Source: Candidatus Rifleibacterium amylolyticum (GTDB lineage Bacteria > Muiribacteriota > Ozemobacteria > Ozemobacterales > Ozemobacteraceae). Taken from it: 64,000 bases of DNA. Each line of letters opens with the position of its first letter. The first letter of the stretch is position 1. Shown in pieces: positions 55,712 through 63,940 of this stretch. The notes under the pieces were generated by a model. It did no database searches. It had not been told where the DNA came from and saw only the letters and a list, made by a program, of their open reading frames with translations. Location: assembly GCA_009917695.1 (NCBI GenBank), contig JAACJG010000015.1:49268-113267 (forward strand), written 5' to 3'. The position numbers were made by a program, and so were the translations under genes.

Positions 55712-56818
55712 TTAACCTTCGATAACCACTTTCTGAACGTATTCTGAGGTCGACAGCGCCAGCAGCGCACCGTAACCGGGATAAAAGGCGATTTCGTCGC
55801 CAACTTTGATATCTCGTTTCGCGTCATGCACATCGAGAATCAGGTGGTCACTCGAACCGCCCAGCACGATAATACCGTCTTCTACCGGCGTTATACCATC
55901 GACGACGACATCCTGACGCCCGATATTGCAGATTACCCGCCGACGCAGACCGCGATCGATGAATTCCTGCGTCTCGCCAAAAGCGTCCTGACCACGATCG
56001 CCGATCGGCATCGAGGGCTTGACTTCGGCTTCAATCACTTCAGCAACGGCGATAACTGTATCCTGGCGGGTTCCCTGCCAGGGTGAGCGGTCGATGACGT
56101 TGCGGCCAAGCACTATGGCTTCACCTACCCGGTAGAGGTTGACTTCGGCCGGCAACCGGCCTTCGGCGAGAATCGGCAGGCCAGAACTGTTACCGCCACA
56201 CACTACCGGCAGAGCCAGCCCGCTTGCTTCGCGACAGGCTTTAACCGTATCGACAAGCAGTTTCATGTTGGTTTCAGACGGAATAACGCCGCCATAACAG
56301 GCGAGATTACAGCCAAGCCCGATAACTTCGAGGCCTTTGAGGGCCGCTGCCTGCTTAACCAGCTCGACTGCTTTATCAGGCCAGACGCCTTCGCGCAGGT
56401 CGCCGACATCGATCATGATGATGCCGCGATGAGTGCGCTTCTGCATGCAGGCGGCTTCGGCCAGGGCCTGCATGGTTGCCAGCGAGCTGTTGAGACTGAT
56501 ATCGGCGACTTCGACGACCTCAGCCGCGCGCGACATGGTGGGCAGGCGCAGCAGCATGAACGGGCCGGTAAAGCCGGCCTGGCGGAGTTTCCAGAGATTT
56601 TCGATGCGTGAATCAGCAATCATCTCGGCGCCACCTTCAACCATGGCGCGTGCAACTGCCGGATGAGCGCTGGTTACCTTGGTGACGCTGGCTACCGCAA
56701 CGCCTTTTTCCCGGCACTGGCTGACAATGGCGGCGGTGTTGTGGCGAATGCGCTCTGGATAAATCTCGAGGCGCGGAGTTCGGAATCTGACTGTCTTAAC
56801 TTTGTGGTAATCGATCAT
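55712..56818 (-). CDS. orr: Ornithine racemase
   Basis: 368 residues, fold-type III PLP enzyme. Lys47 in VASVTKVTSAHP is the PLP lysine and MIADSRIENLWKLRQAG is characteristic of the Orr group. It converts L- to D-ornithine, the substrate of OraSE. Its start lies inside the 3' end of the MutL/GlmL-type gene (23-base overlap), and alr follows after 6 bases. The assignment rests on motif recall plus the oraSE neighbourhood; a different amino-acid racemase is possible. Confidence 0.85.
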   Translation of the reverse strand: MIDYHKVKTVRFRTPRLEIYPERIRHNTAAIVSQCREKGVAVASVTKVTSAHPAVARAMVEGGAEMIADSRIENLWKLRQAGFTGPFMLLRLPTMSRAAEVVEVADISLNSSLATMQALAEAACMQKRTHRGIIMIDVGDLREGVWPDKAVELVKQAAALKGLEVIGLGCNLACYGGVIPSETNMKLLVDTVKACREASGLALPVVCGGNSSGLPILAEGRLPAEVNLYRVGEAIVLGRNVIDRSPWQGTRQDTVIAVAEVIEAEVKPSMPIGDRGQDAFGETQEFIDRGLRRRVICNIGRQDVVVDGITPVEDGIIVLGGSSDHLILDVHDAKRDIKVGDEIAFYPGYGALLALSTSEYVQKVVIEG

Positions 56819-58145
56819 GGCTTTCTATCCACTTTTTGAAGGTATTTTTGACCAGGTCGGGGTAATCGAGGCAGATGGTGCCGAGTGCCGAAAACAGATA
56901 ATCCGAGTCGAGCAGCACTTTGGCGCGTTTGTCGGGCAGAAGATATTTGCCGGCGCCGGTGCAGATCGAGGCGAGAATCTCGCGGCCGCCTTCGACGCGG
57001 GTCAGCGCGCCGCCGGTGCCGATAACCCATTTAACCGCGGTCAGGTCTTTGCCTTTGACAATCTGCTTTTTGCCTGACGGCGTGAACAGGTCGGAAATCA
57101 CGCCGGCATGGCGCCTGATGCCGGTTTCTACGGCCTTCTGGCAGAGCCAGTGGGTCATCTCTTTTTCATCGTCGCTGGCGGGCATGGCCTTGATACTGGC
57201 ATGGCGTTCCCTGCGACTCTCTTCTTCCGATAAATCGATGATGTTGGCAGCATTGACGAACACGCCGAGATCACCTTCGACTGTGCGCTTTGCGCGCGGT
57301 TCCGGATCGGTGAGCTTGTCGGCGAATTCGCTGCTGCCGTCGGTAACCGAGTGAACATCGGTAGTTGCCCCGCCGACATCTATTACCACGCAGTCGCCGG
57401 CGACTTCGGCAAAAAGCTCGGCCGCGCGCAGCACAGCGCCTGGCGTCGGAATAATCTGGCGGTCAGTCAGGCTTTTGAGGCGTTCCATACCGGGCGCATG
57501 AATGATGTGTTTCGAAAACAGTTCCTGCATGCGTTTGCGCAGCGGATCGACGTTAAGCACATCGACATCGGGAAATACGTTAGGCGCGATCATCAGCTCG
57601 GTGCCCGAGTTTTTGAAGACATTTTCGATGGCGCGCTTCAGTGCAGCGTTGCCGGCATAGACCACTGGCACGCCGAGTTCGAGCGAAGCCAGCTTGATCG
57701 CGTTGGTAACCACGACGTCGCGCGCGCCGTAATCGACGCCACCGGCGAGAATAATCATGTTTGGCGCGATTTCTTCGATCTCTTCGAGGTCGAACTCGCT
57801 GAGCTCACCGGCAGTAATCATCTTGATGATGGCGCCGGCGCCGAGGCTGGCTTCGCGCGCCGCCCGGGCTGTCATGTTATAGGTCAGGCCATGCACGGTC
57901 ACGCGTAGACCGCCGGCGGCTGAGCTGTTAGCAAAGACTTCGGCGGTTTCGGTGCTGCAGCCGCTGCTTTGTTCGAGGTCTTCTACCGCAGCCAGCAGGC
58001 CGATGCCGACGTTGCCTTCGGCAACGCTGGTCGGCGCAAAGCCCTGGGCGACATGCATCAGACTGTGGTCTTCTCTGATGAAGCCGTTGGCTTTGGTAAT
58101 AGTGCTGCCAACTTCAAGTGTAAGAAAATCGAGTATCTTCGTCAT
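56796..58145 (-). CDS. MutL/GlmL-type accessory protein of B12 aminomutases
   Basis: 449 residues. The ASKHA ATPase pattern is visible: LTLEVGSTITKANGF at the start, MIILAGGVDYGARD near 150, VVIDVGGATTDVHSV near 253 and WVIGTGGALTRVEGG near 385. GlmL/MutL proteins accompany glutamate and ornithine aminomutases and are thought to reactivate or protect the cobalamin enzyme. It lies between oraE and orr, the arrangement of ornithine fermentation clusters. It is separated from oraE by 335 bases with a terminator and a repeat, so it has its own promoter. Confidence 0.88.
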   Translation of the reverse strand: MTKILDFLTLEVGSTITKANGFIREDHSLMHVAQGFAPTSVAEGNVGIGLLAAVEDLEQSSGCSTETAEVFANSSAAGGLRVTVHGLTYNMTARAAREASLGAGAIIKMITAGELSEFDLEEIEEIAPNMIILAGGVDYGARDVVVTNAIKLASLELGVPVVYAGNAALKRAIENVFKNSGTELMIAPNVFPDVDVLNVDPLRKRMQELFSKHIIHAPGMERLKSLTDRQIIPTPGAVLRAAELFAEVAGDCVVIDVGGATTDVHSVTDGSSEFADKLTDPEPRAKRTVEGDLGVFVNAANIIDLSEEESRRERHASIKAMPASDDEKEMTHWLCQKAVETGIRRHAGVISDLFTPSGKKQIVKGKDLTAVKWVIGTGGALTRVEGGREILASICTGAGKYLLPDKRAKVLLDSDYLFSALGTICLDYPDLVKNTFKKWIESHDRLPQS

Positions 58146-58237
58146 ATTCTACCTTCAATGGTCCGGGCGCTGATACTAGCACAAACAACCATGTTTCTCA
58201 ACCAGCCGCAAAAACAGACAATTCCCGGTCAAAAAGC

Positions 58238-58365
58238 CGTCATTCTGCGCAAGCCGCTTTTGCCCTGCGTAGCCTTGGCAAAGCAGGGTCAGGCGAAGTC
58301 ACAGAATCCAGGGTTTTAACGGTTTTCTGGATCCTGCGACTCCGCTTCGCTTCGCGCAGGATGAC
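58238..58365. repeat. Palindromic CATTCTGCGC/GCGCAGGATG intergenic repeat
   Basis: Outer arms GTCATTCTGCGC (from 58239) and GCGCAGGATGAC (58354-58365) pair with one mismatch. Inner pairs CCCTGC/GCAGGG (58263-58288) and CAGAATCCAG/CTGGATCCTG are also visible. Related arms occur at 52081-52130. Confidence 0.7.
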
Positions 58366-58441
58366 TAAATTTGCGATGTTTCAATATCATGATCTCTGTT
58401 TATGCTGGTTTGCAAACCACCGATAATGGCTTAAAAGCAAA

Positions 58442-58466
58442 GCCGCCTCGAGCTGGTCGAGGCGAC
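58442..58466 (-). terminator. Terminator downstream of oraE
   Basis: Ten-base arms GCCGCCTCGA and TCGAGGCGAC with a 5-base loop, one mismatch. On the minus strand it is followed by TTTGCTTTT, 15 bases after the oraE stop. Confidence 0.75.
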
Positions 58467-58480
58467 TTGGCAGATTCAGA

Positions 58481-60682
58481 TCAGATGCGTTTTTTTTCCT
58501 TGAGGATCTTTACCATCGAGTTTACGACGTGAATGCCTTTGGTGCCGCGACCGAAGCCGTCGTCCATGCCGCATTCCTTCGCGATCTCGCGGGTAACCTG
58601 GGTGCCGCCGCACATGATCATGACTTTGTCTCTGATGCCTTTTTCGCGGCAGAGTTCGTCGAGTTTGCGCATGTTCTTGCGGTGCACGTCGTTATGACTG
58701 ATGATGGTGCTGATGAGAATCGCATCGGCGCCGGTTTCGATGGCGGCGTCAACCATTTTGCTGATCGGCACGGAAGTTCCGAGGTAATGGTATTTAACGC
58801 CGTATTTTTCGATACCGCCGTGTTTGATATCGAGAATTTCGCGCAGACCGACCGAATGTTCGTCTTCGCCGACGGTTCCGGCAACGACTTTGAGGCCGAT
58901 TTTCTTGATGCCGTCGCGAATTTCGTCTTCGCTGAGCATTACTTCTTTGGGTGGAATCTTGAGGGTCGTACGGTCGATGGCGAAATCAACCTTGCCTTTG
59001 ACTTCGACGAAGGTTCCTTCGCTCGGGTGCATGACCTGGGCGTTGATGACTTCGGGGTCGAGCAGGCCCATCTTTTTGGCGATTTCCTGGGCGGCCACTC
59101 TGGCGACTTCGAGTTCTTCCGGCACGAACAGCTGAATCAGCACGGTGCCGTCACCGGCCCATTCGGCTTCGGGCTTGATCATCCTGCCTTTGCGGTATTC
59201 GACGGTCTTGGCCAGGCGCAGGTTGCAGTTGTCGGTCTGGTCGATTTCGTCGATATAGGCGATTTTTTCGGGTTTGCAGAGGGTGCAGCCGTCGATCGGG
59301 TCGCATGGCTTTTTGATGCCGGCGGGCAGCTGGTTATGGCCGAAGACGCTGCAGACTGGCGCCATGTAATCAGCATCACGTTCGACGATCGACCCGGCTC
59401 CGACGCCGCCTTTCCCGTCGCGGGCGATGCCGTCGCCGTTGCGGTCGGGATATTTGGCTGAATCGACGAAGAAACCTTTTTCGACAGCGGCAAAGTAGCC
59501 GCCTGATTCGATCATTTCTTCGAGAAAGCAGATGGCACGTTCTTTGATATCGCGAACCATTTCGCCGAGCGGGCCGCTGCGGTCGATTTTGACCAGCTGT
59601 TTGAAGCCGTCGAGCGCAACCAGAGTCTGTTTGGCGGTTTCGATACCGCGGATATTGTTGTAGTGCCAGGGCACGTTGCGGCCTTCGTCGGGCGTGATCG
59701 TGCTCTGAATGTCGGCCGAGGTCAGCGCCGAGATCATGGTGTCGATGACGTGCGTGCGCGTGGCTTCTTCGATATCGGATTCGATGTAGCGTGTGTTCTG
59801 CTGGGCGCGGAACTTGTATTCGCTGAAGATATCGCGCAGGGCAACCGCGTAGGGAAGGTCATACCAGACCTTGGGCGACGGCGGCGCGCAGGGCGGCACT
59901 GTCGAGAGGCCAATCTGGCTTTTCGGCATGCCGACGGCAGCTGAGAAGGCGCAGTTGATGCCGTGCTGCACGAGCAGTTCGGGCATGACCGACCAGCCTT
60001 CTTTGGCGGTGGCGTTGGCGTTATGAGCGCCGTCGATCTGGAAGATACCGGCGTCGGCCATGACTTTTTTGGCGCTGGCGGCGTCGGTGAATGAGCGGTA
60101 CATGTTGACGTTGCGATAAAGCACGTTGTACTGGGGATCCTGGTGGGCGCCGTTGATGCCTTCTTCGGCGAAGAGCACGGCGACTTCGGGGCCGGCGACA
60201 CCTGAAACATAGGAATGGAAGTTGATCTTGCGGCCGACTTCGTCTTCGATGAGGTCGCAGGCTTTGCGGGAAGCGCGAATCTGCTTGCGGGTGATCGGCA
60301 CGCCGCCGACGCCTTCGGGAGTTCCTTCGAGCAGACCGTCGATATGGCTCTGGCCGGTGGTTCTGATGACCATGATATGGTCAGCGCCGTGCCAGGCGGC
60401 CATGCGCATGCGCCTGATATCGTCTTCAAAACGTCCGGAAGCGATTTCGGTAGTGATTACCGGCTGCGGCTGCGGGTCGATGTTGTTGAAGTATTTGGCG
60501 GCAGGCAGTGGAACCGAATTTTTGAGGGGTTTGGTCATTTCCTTGAAGTGGAACTTTTCGACCTTGTAGCCGCCATCGACGTTTTCGCGCCAGGTCCAGC
60601 CTTTGCGGCGGGGGTGGTAGTTTTCGAGATTATTGAGAATTTCTTCTATATCGATTTTCTTTTTGATATCGAGATTATTCAT
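58481..60682 (-). CDS. oraE: D-ornithine 4,5-aminomutase, large (E) subunit
   Basis: 733 residues, normal length. The cobalamin-binding motif DxHxxG is Asp607-Glu-His609-Ser-Val-Gly612, followed by TSVPISKMVDAAIETGADAILISTIISHND and VMIMCGGTQVT of the Rossmann B12 domain. The N-terminal part is the PLP-binding barrel. With OraS it moves the delta-amino group of D-ornithine to give 2,4-diaminopentanoate in ornithine fermentation. The oraS gene lies 30 bases upstream. The genes for the next steps (ord, ortAB) are not in the window. Confidence 0.95.
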   Translation of the reverse strand: MNNLDIKKKIDIEEILNNLENYHPRRKGWTWRENVDGGYKVEKFHFKEMTKPLKNSVPLPAAKYFNNIDPQPQPVITTEIASGRFEDDIRRMRMAAWHGADHIMVIRTTGQSHIDGLLEGTPEGVGGVPITRKQIRASRKACDLIEDEVGRKINFHSYVSGVAGPEVAVLFAEEGINGAHQDPQYNVLYRNVNMYRSFTDAASAKKVMADAGIFQIDGAHNANATAKEGWSVMPELLVQHGINCAFSAAVGMPKSQIGLSTVPPCAPPSPKVWYDLPYAVALRDIFSEYKFRAQQNTRYIESDIEEATRTHVIDTMISALTSADIQSTITPDEGRNVPWHYNNIRGIETAKQTLVALDGFKQLVKIDRSGPLGEMVRDIKERAICFLEEMIESGGYFAAVEKGFFVDSAKYPDRNGDGIARDGKGGVGAGSIVERDADYMAPVCSVFGHNQLPAGIKKPCDPIDGCTLCKPEKIAYIDEIDQTDNCNLRLAKTVEYRKGRMIKPEAEWAGDGTVLIQLFVPEELEVARVAAQEIAKKMGLLDPEVINAQVMHPSEGTFVEVKGKVDFAIDRTTLKIPPKEVMLSEDEIRDGIKKIGLKVVAGTVGEDEHSVGLREILDIKHGGIEKYGVKYHYLGTSVPISKMVDAAIETGADAILISTIISHNDVHRKNMRKLDELCREKGIRDKVMIMCGGTQVTREIAKECGMDDGFGRGTKGIHVVNSMVKILKEKKRI

Positions 60683-60712
60683 GGGTTATCTTCCTTTCAC
60701 GCTGGTAGTTGC

Positions 60713-61063
60713 TCAGAACAGGCCTTCGAGGGCGGTTTTGTCTTCGTTGATACGCTTTGCGGCGGCACGAAGATCGACCTTGTGTTTATCGGCGACCTTA
60801 AGAACGACATGACCAGCGCCTTTACCAAGCAGGCCGGCTTCGTTGATGCGGCTGACGACGCCCTGAGAGGTAACGCTGTCGATACCCATGCGCAGAAGGA
60901 CTGAGCGTTCGATTGACTGGGAGGTATATTTTCTGCCGTAGTCTACCATCGGCTCGACGATCTGGTTGCAGAGTTCCCAGAATCTGGCCTTAAGCTGCTC
61001 GTCGTTCATGTTTTTGAGCTGCTGGCGGCGTGCTTCGAATTTTTTGATGCGGTCTTCGCTCAT
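60713..61063 (-). CDS. oraS: D-ornithine 4,5-aminomutase, small (S) subunit
   Basis: 116 residues. The pattern DRIKKFEARRQQLKNMNDEQLKARFWELCNQIVEPMVDYGRKYTSQSIERSVLLRMGIDS is that of OraS, the helical subunit that completes the aminomutase and stabilises OraE. An AAGGAAC ribosome site precedes ATG 61063. First gene of the oraSE unit, with 174 bases of upstream DNA that should hold the promoter; no cobalamin riboswitch was recognised there. Confidence 0.93.
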   Translation of the reverse strand: MSEDRIKKFEARRQQLKNMNDEQLKARFWELCNQIVEPMVDYGRKYTSQSIERSVLLRMGIDSVTSQGVVSRINEAGLLGKGAGHVVLKVADKHKVDLRAAAKRINEDKTALEGLF

Positions 61064-61237
61064 AGCTGGTTCCTTTCGTGAATGCTTTATATATCAGCAG
61101 AGTTGGCATAAGCCAAACTTTGCGTTGCCATATGCTAGCCCAAAGCGGCACTTTTTACAACTCAGATGATGCAACCCGAAGAGGTTCGCGCTAACAGGGA
61201 AAACCAACTTCCGACTTCACAGGGAATTTACCCTCTT

Positions 61238-61642
61238 CTATTCAGTCGGCAATTCATCATAATGAGGGATATCTTCGAGATCACGATCCCAATTTGCTTT
61301 TTCATTTTGAAAAATATGTCCATCTGGAATAATCGATACGTCAGAATCTAAACTACCCGCAGGAACTACTAACAGCTTTCCATCCATTTGAACATTTGGT
61401 AATGCTGAACTGCAGTTCGGGCAAAAACTTTTAATATGACCAGAGTTTTTATAATTGTAAGTTCTTACTTCACTCTCTCCCTTTAACCATTTTAATTTTG
61501 CAGTGACTGAAAAGAGATTAGATGCGTGAGCAGATCCGGTGTCCTTTCGGCAATATCTGCAGTGACAAAAGAAGAATTTTTCAAATTCACCAATAACCTC
61601 ATAAGTAATGTTACCGCAAAGACAGGAACCAGAATAATTCAT
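61238..61642 (-). CDS. GFA/CENP-V-family zinc protein
   Basis: 134 residues. Zinc-binding Cys groups: SCLCGNITYEV near 6-12, CHCRYCRK near 27-33 and FCPNCSSALP near 73-78. This is the pattern of the GFA (glutathione-dependent formaldehyde-activating enzyme-like) family, whose members mostly have unknown roles. AT-rich relative to oraS. It stands at the start of a stretch of small accessory genes. Confidence 0.88.
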   Translation of the reverse strand: MNYSGSCLCGNITYEVIGEFEKFFFCHCRYCRKDTGSAHASNLFSVTAKLKWLKGESEVRTYNYKNSGHIKSFCPNCSSALPNVQMDGKLLVVPAGSLDSDVSIIPDGHIFQNEKANWDRDLEDIPHYDELPTE

Positions 61643-61794
61643 TATAACTCCATTTTATCAATCAATTCTTTCATAACAATTCCTGATAATTGTGTCAGCA
61701 ATTTTTTAACGTGGCCGGCAGCTTTTTCGATGCAGACTTTTACCGATATATTTTCTTAAAGCCGGATCCGCAATTTATCGCCCGGGCTGCTTCT

Positions 61795-61842
61795 ATAACT
61801 GGATAAGATCGTGGCTACGCACGATCTATCCTTCTTCGTTAT
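61795..61842. repeat. attC-like imperfect stem-loop
   Basis: ATAAC (61795-61799) and GTTAT (61838-61842) bracket an 11-bp stem GGATA-a-GATCGT / ACGATCTATCC with a single bulged A and an 8-base loop. It is shorter than typical integron attC sites and the 7-base core consensus beyond AAC/GTT is not met. Confidence 0.4.
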
Positions 61843-61846
61843 CTGA

Positions 61847-62266
61847 TTATTTTTTTTCAATTACTCTTAAAAATTCTTCTGCATCTAAAACTTTGAATCT
61901 CTCATCCTTAAAATCTTTTTTATTCCTGGTTATAAGGAAATCCACATTGTTTTCTGCGGCAATTGAACTATGTACATCGTCTTCGAAGTCTTTAAACTTG
62001 TTGAGAACTGCTTCTTTAATATTCTTTAGAGATATGCCAGGTACCGAAAAGATCCGCAAACTATCAATTATGAATTCATCAGCAATTTTTTTGTTCAATT
62101 CTTTTGAGATTACATAATAGGTATTGGCTAAGGTAAGAGGTGAAACCAGACCAAGAATTTTTTTAGTTTCAATCAATTCAATGATTTTTGCGGAATACGA
62201 TGAAAATGGTTCTCTATCAAGGAGCCAATCAAGCAAAATATTGCAATCAATGCATGCCTTAATCAT
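61847..62266 (-). CDS. PIN-domain toxin (VapC-like)
   Basis: 139 residues. The acidic PIN residues are visible: Asp in KACIDCNILLDWLL near 7, Glu in IIELIETKK, and a late FEDDVHSSIAAENNVDFLITRNKKDF with the Asp pair. VapC toxins cleave RNA, often tRNA. It overlaps the upstream antitoxin stop by four bases. AT-rich. The pair is flanked by a 10-bp perfect inverted repeat (61837-61846 and 62592-62601). Confidence 0.87.
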   Translation of the reverse strand: MIKACIDCNILLDWLLDREPFSSYSAKIIELIETKKILGLVSPLTLANTYYVISKELNKKIADEFIIDSLRIFSVPGISLKNIKEAVLNKFKDFEDDVHSSIAAENNVDFLITRNKKDFKDERFKVLDAEEFLRVIEKK

Positions 62267-62517
62267 GACAGGTGTTTATCCCTCAGGTAACTTAATTTTT
62301 GGGCATCTGCATCAAAATCAGCGCTATTGATTATGCCTTTATATTTTTTTGCGATTGGAGAACGAATTTCTGATTCTGAACTACCAGTGCTTCTCATTAG
62401 AAATGATTTATACAATTCTTCAGTAAGCGCGCTGAGAGATTTTTGCTGCTTTGAAGCGTAAATTTTTATTCGTTCTATTATTTCTTTATCAAGTCTTAGA
62501 GTGAGCTTTGTATCCAT
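62263..62517 (-). CDS. Antitoxin of the PIN-domain pair
   Basis: 84 residues. The N-terminus MDTKLTLRLDKEIIERIKIYASKQQKSLSALTEELYKSFL is ribbon-helix-helix-like, resembling DUF6364-type antitoxins. The C-terminal half is the likely toxin-binding part. A GGAGGGTT ribosome site precedes ATG 62517. The toxin gene begins within its last four bases. Confidence 0.82.
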   Translation of the reverse strand: MDTKLTLRLDKEIIERIKIYASKQQKSLSALTEELYKSFLMRSTGSSESEIRSPIAKKYKGIINSADFDADAQKLSYLRDKHLS

Positions 62518-62591
62518 ATCAACCCTCCATTTGACGTATCTAGTTCAATTATACGTCAAACCGTGTGGTTGTCAAGTTTGATTTGCCTTTT

Positions 62592-62694
62592 TCAGATAAC
62601 GCCAGTCGTGACCGGAAATAAGAGACGGGCGCAGGGCTTGCTCCGCAAGACCCGTGATCCGGCCTTATTTTCCGCGTCTATGCTCTTGTTAACC
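62592..62694. repeat. Imperfect palindrome upstream of the VapBC-like pair
   Basis: Nested stems: CGGAAATAAG (62613-62622) with CTTATTTTCCG (62664-62674), GACGGG (62624-62629) with CCCGTG (62651-62656), and CTTGC/GCAAG (62637-62649). The ends are ATAAC (62596-62600) and GTT (62688-62690). Together with the site at 61795 it brackets the toxin-antitoxin pair. Confidence 0.55.
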
Positions 62695-62747
62695 TTCTTC
62701 AATTAATTAATTTGATCTGATTGTAAATCAGAATTCGAAATTGCAAA

Positions 62748-62981
62748 TTAAGCTGCTAGTGTTTGTTTCTCTAGGCGCTCTGCAAGCCAAATCTTGATGA
62801 TTGATTGCCTGGTCACATTTAATCGTTTGGCTTCTCTGTCCAGAGCTTCAATCATCCATTTTGGAAAGTCGACATTGACTCGTTTTTGGTCACGGGATGA
62901 TCTTTTGGCCTTTGTTAGATCAAGGCTACTCAGAATGCTTTCTCCATCATCAAATTTTTCATCAAAATTTTTCGCTTTCAT
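62748..62981 (-). CDS. BrnA-like antitoxin
   Basis: 77 residues from ATG 62981; an in-frame ATG at 62996 lies deeper in the toxin gene. The C-terminal part RVNVDFPKWMIEALDREAKRLNVTRQSIIKIWLAERLE is the ribbon-helix-helix of BrnA-type antitoxins. It overlaps the end of the toxin gene by 20 bases. As in BrnTA systems the toxin gene comes first. Confidence 0.87.
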   Translation of the reverse strand: MKAKNFDEKFDDGESILSSLDLTKAKRSSRDQKRVNVDFPKWMIEALDREAKRLNVTRQSIIKIWLAERLEKQTLAA

Positions 62982-63234
62982 ACAACTCAACCTCATCTTT
63001 TCTTGATCTTCGGACCGAGATTATCCTGATATGGCCTTGCCGATAAGTTATCACTGCCGACCAATGTTTTATGGCAATTTTTCCAATTATCAAAACCCTT
63101 GGTTCATCTGATGTTCTTGCAGGGATTTCCAAAAGATCTGGATCATCCCAGAGCTTTTGGGCCTGAACAAAATCAATTCCGTGCTTTTCCAGATTGGAAA
63201 CGCTTTTGGTTTGGTCGAATTCAAAGGAAATCAT
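62962..63234 (-). CDS. BrnT-like toxin
   Basis: 90 residues. The BrnT pattern is clear: FEFDQTKSVSNLEKHGIDFVQAQKLWDDPDLLEIPA at the start and IRIISVRRSRKDEVELYE at the end. BrnT is a RelE-fold ribonuclease. It is the first gene of the pair, as is usual for this system. A promoter for it would lie in 63235-63300. Confidence 0.92.
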   Translation of the reverse strand: MISFEFDQTKSVSNLEKHGIDFVQAQKLWDDPDLLEIPARTSDEPRVLIIGKIAIKHWSAVITYRQGHIRIISVRRSRKDEVELYESEKF

Positions 63235-63577
63235 ATATAATAATTATACCTTTTCTATACCCGTAGTCAAGACCCAACCTGTTTAATTTTTATGTGTCTA
63301 TCATTGGTGTTAAGTGGACGCCTCTCGCCTGTAGGTGAAGCGAGAATACACCCCGGGAAACGTTCACCCTTTGATTGAAACGAGCCTTGAGACGAACCCT
63401 TACGTTCCATCTGAACGCCTCGTTAGAGTCTTCAAAAAAGGCTGGAATTACTTTTCATTGCGGTTTGTTCTCCAAGTTGCTAGTATTTATTTGAAACATA
63501 GATAAGGCAAAGAAAAATTGTTGGCGTGTGAGTTTTTTAGAATGTTACGGAAGCAAAACTTGTATCTTCTTTGATTG
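63235..63577. other. 343-bp gap with inverted and direct short repeats
   Basis: ACGCCTC occurs twice in the same direction (about 63318 and 63415). A hairpin CTCTCGC/GCGAGA with an 11-base loop lies at about 63321-63345. No frame of convincing length is seen; a few stop-broken stretches might be a decayed coding remnant. Confidence 0.4.
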
Positions 63578-63940
63578 ATGAGGGGGACTTACAGCGCCAT
63601 TGTGAAAATTGAAAAACTTTTCAGAGTTATTGGCTTGCTTATAGGTTTGTTCTTAGGCTATCAAGTTTGGAATGAGAACTATTTTGCATGCTTGTCATTG
63701 CTTTGGCATGGCACAAACAACAATATTGAAACCGCTTTGAATGCTACTTTTTGGCCATGCATAAAAGGTCTTTTAGCATCTGTCCTGATAATAGTTTGCT
63801 CGGGAAGATTACTTTATCAAATTGAACGTGGCATTCCATTTTTTGTTCAGGGTTTAATCTGGCTGATCTCAGATGGTTTCGTCAATGAAATTTGGCCCCT
63901 TTTGACATTTTCTTTTGGCCCCACCCAGGTGTTGAGTTAG
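63578..63940 (+). CDS. Small membrane protein, unknown
   Basis: 120 residues from ATG 63578; a TTG at 63575 and a GTG at 63602 are alternatives. Two or three hydrophobic helices are seen: about 15-32 (LFRVIGLLIGLFLGYQVW), 60-78 (GLLASVLIIVCSG) and 85-105. No family was recognised. AT-rich, opposite in orientation to the toxin-antitoxin genes, and possibly part of the same accessory stretch. Coding status is moderately likely. Confidence 0.45.
   Translation: MRGTYSAIVKIEKLFRVIGLLIGLFLGYQVWNENYFACLSLLWHGTNNNIETALNATFWPCIKGLLASVLIIVCSGRLLYQIERGIPFFVQGLIWLISDGFVNEIWPLLTFSFGPTQVLS

Larger units (their letters stand above)
58146..58480. other. 335-bp gap inside the ornithine cluster
   Basis: Contains the palindromic repeat at 58238-58365 and the oraE terminator at 58442-58466. 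No gene is seen. Confidence 0.6.

Noticed and set aside
58529..59461. A 310-codon open frame on the plus strand.
   Set aside because: It is entirely antisense to oraE, whose motifs and length are unambiguous; the frame is open because of codon bias.
58146..61240. A cobalamin riboswitch controlling the B12-dependent aminomutase genes.
   Set aside because: No B12-box-like sequence was recognised upstream of oraS (61064-61237) or of the MutL/GlmL-type gene; AdoCbl-dependent enzymes often lack one.
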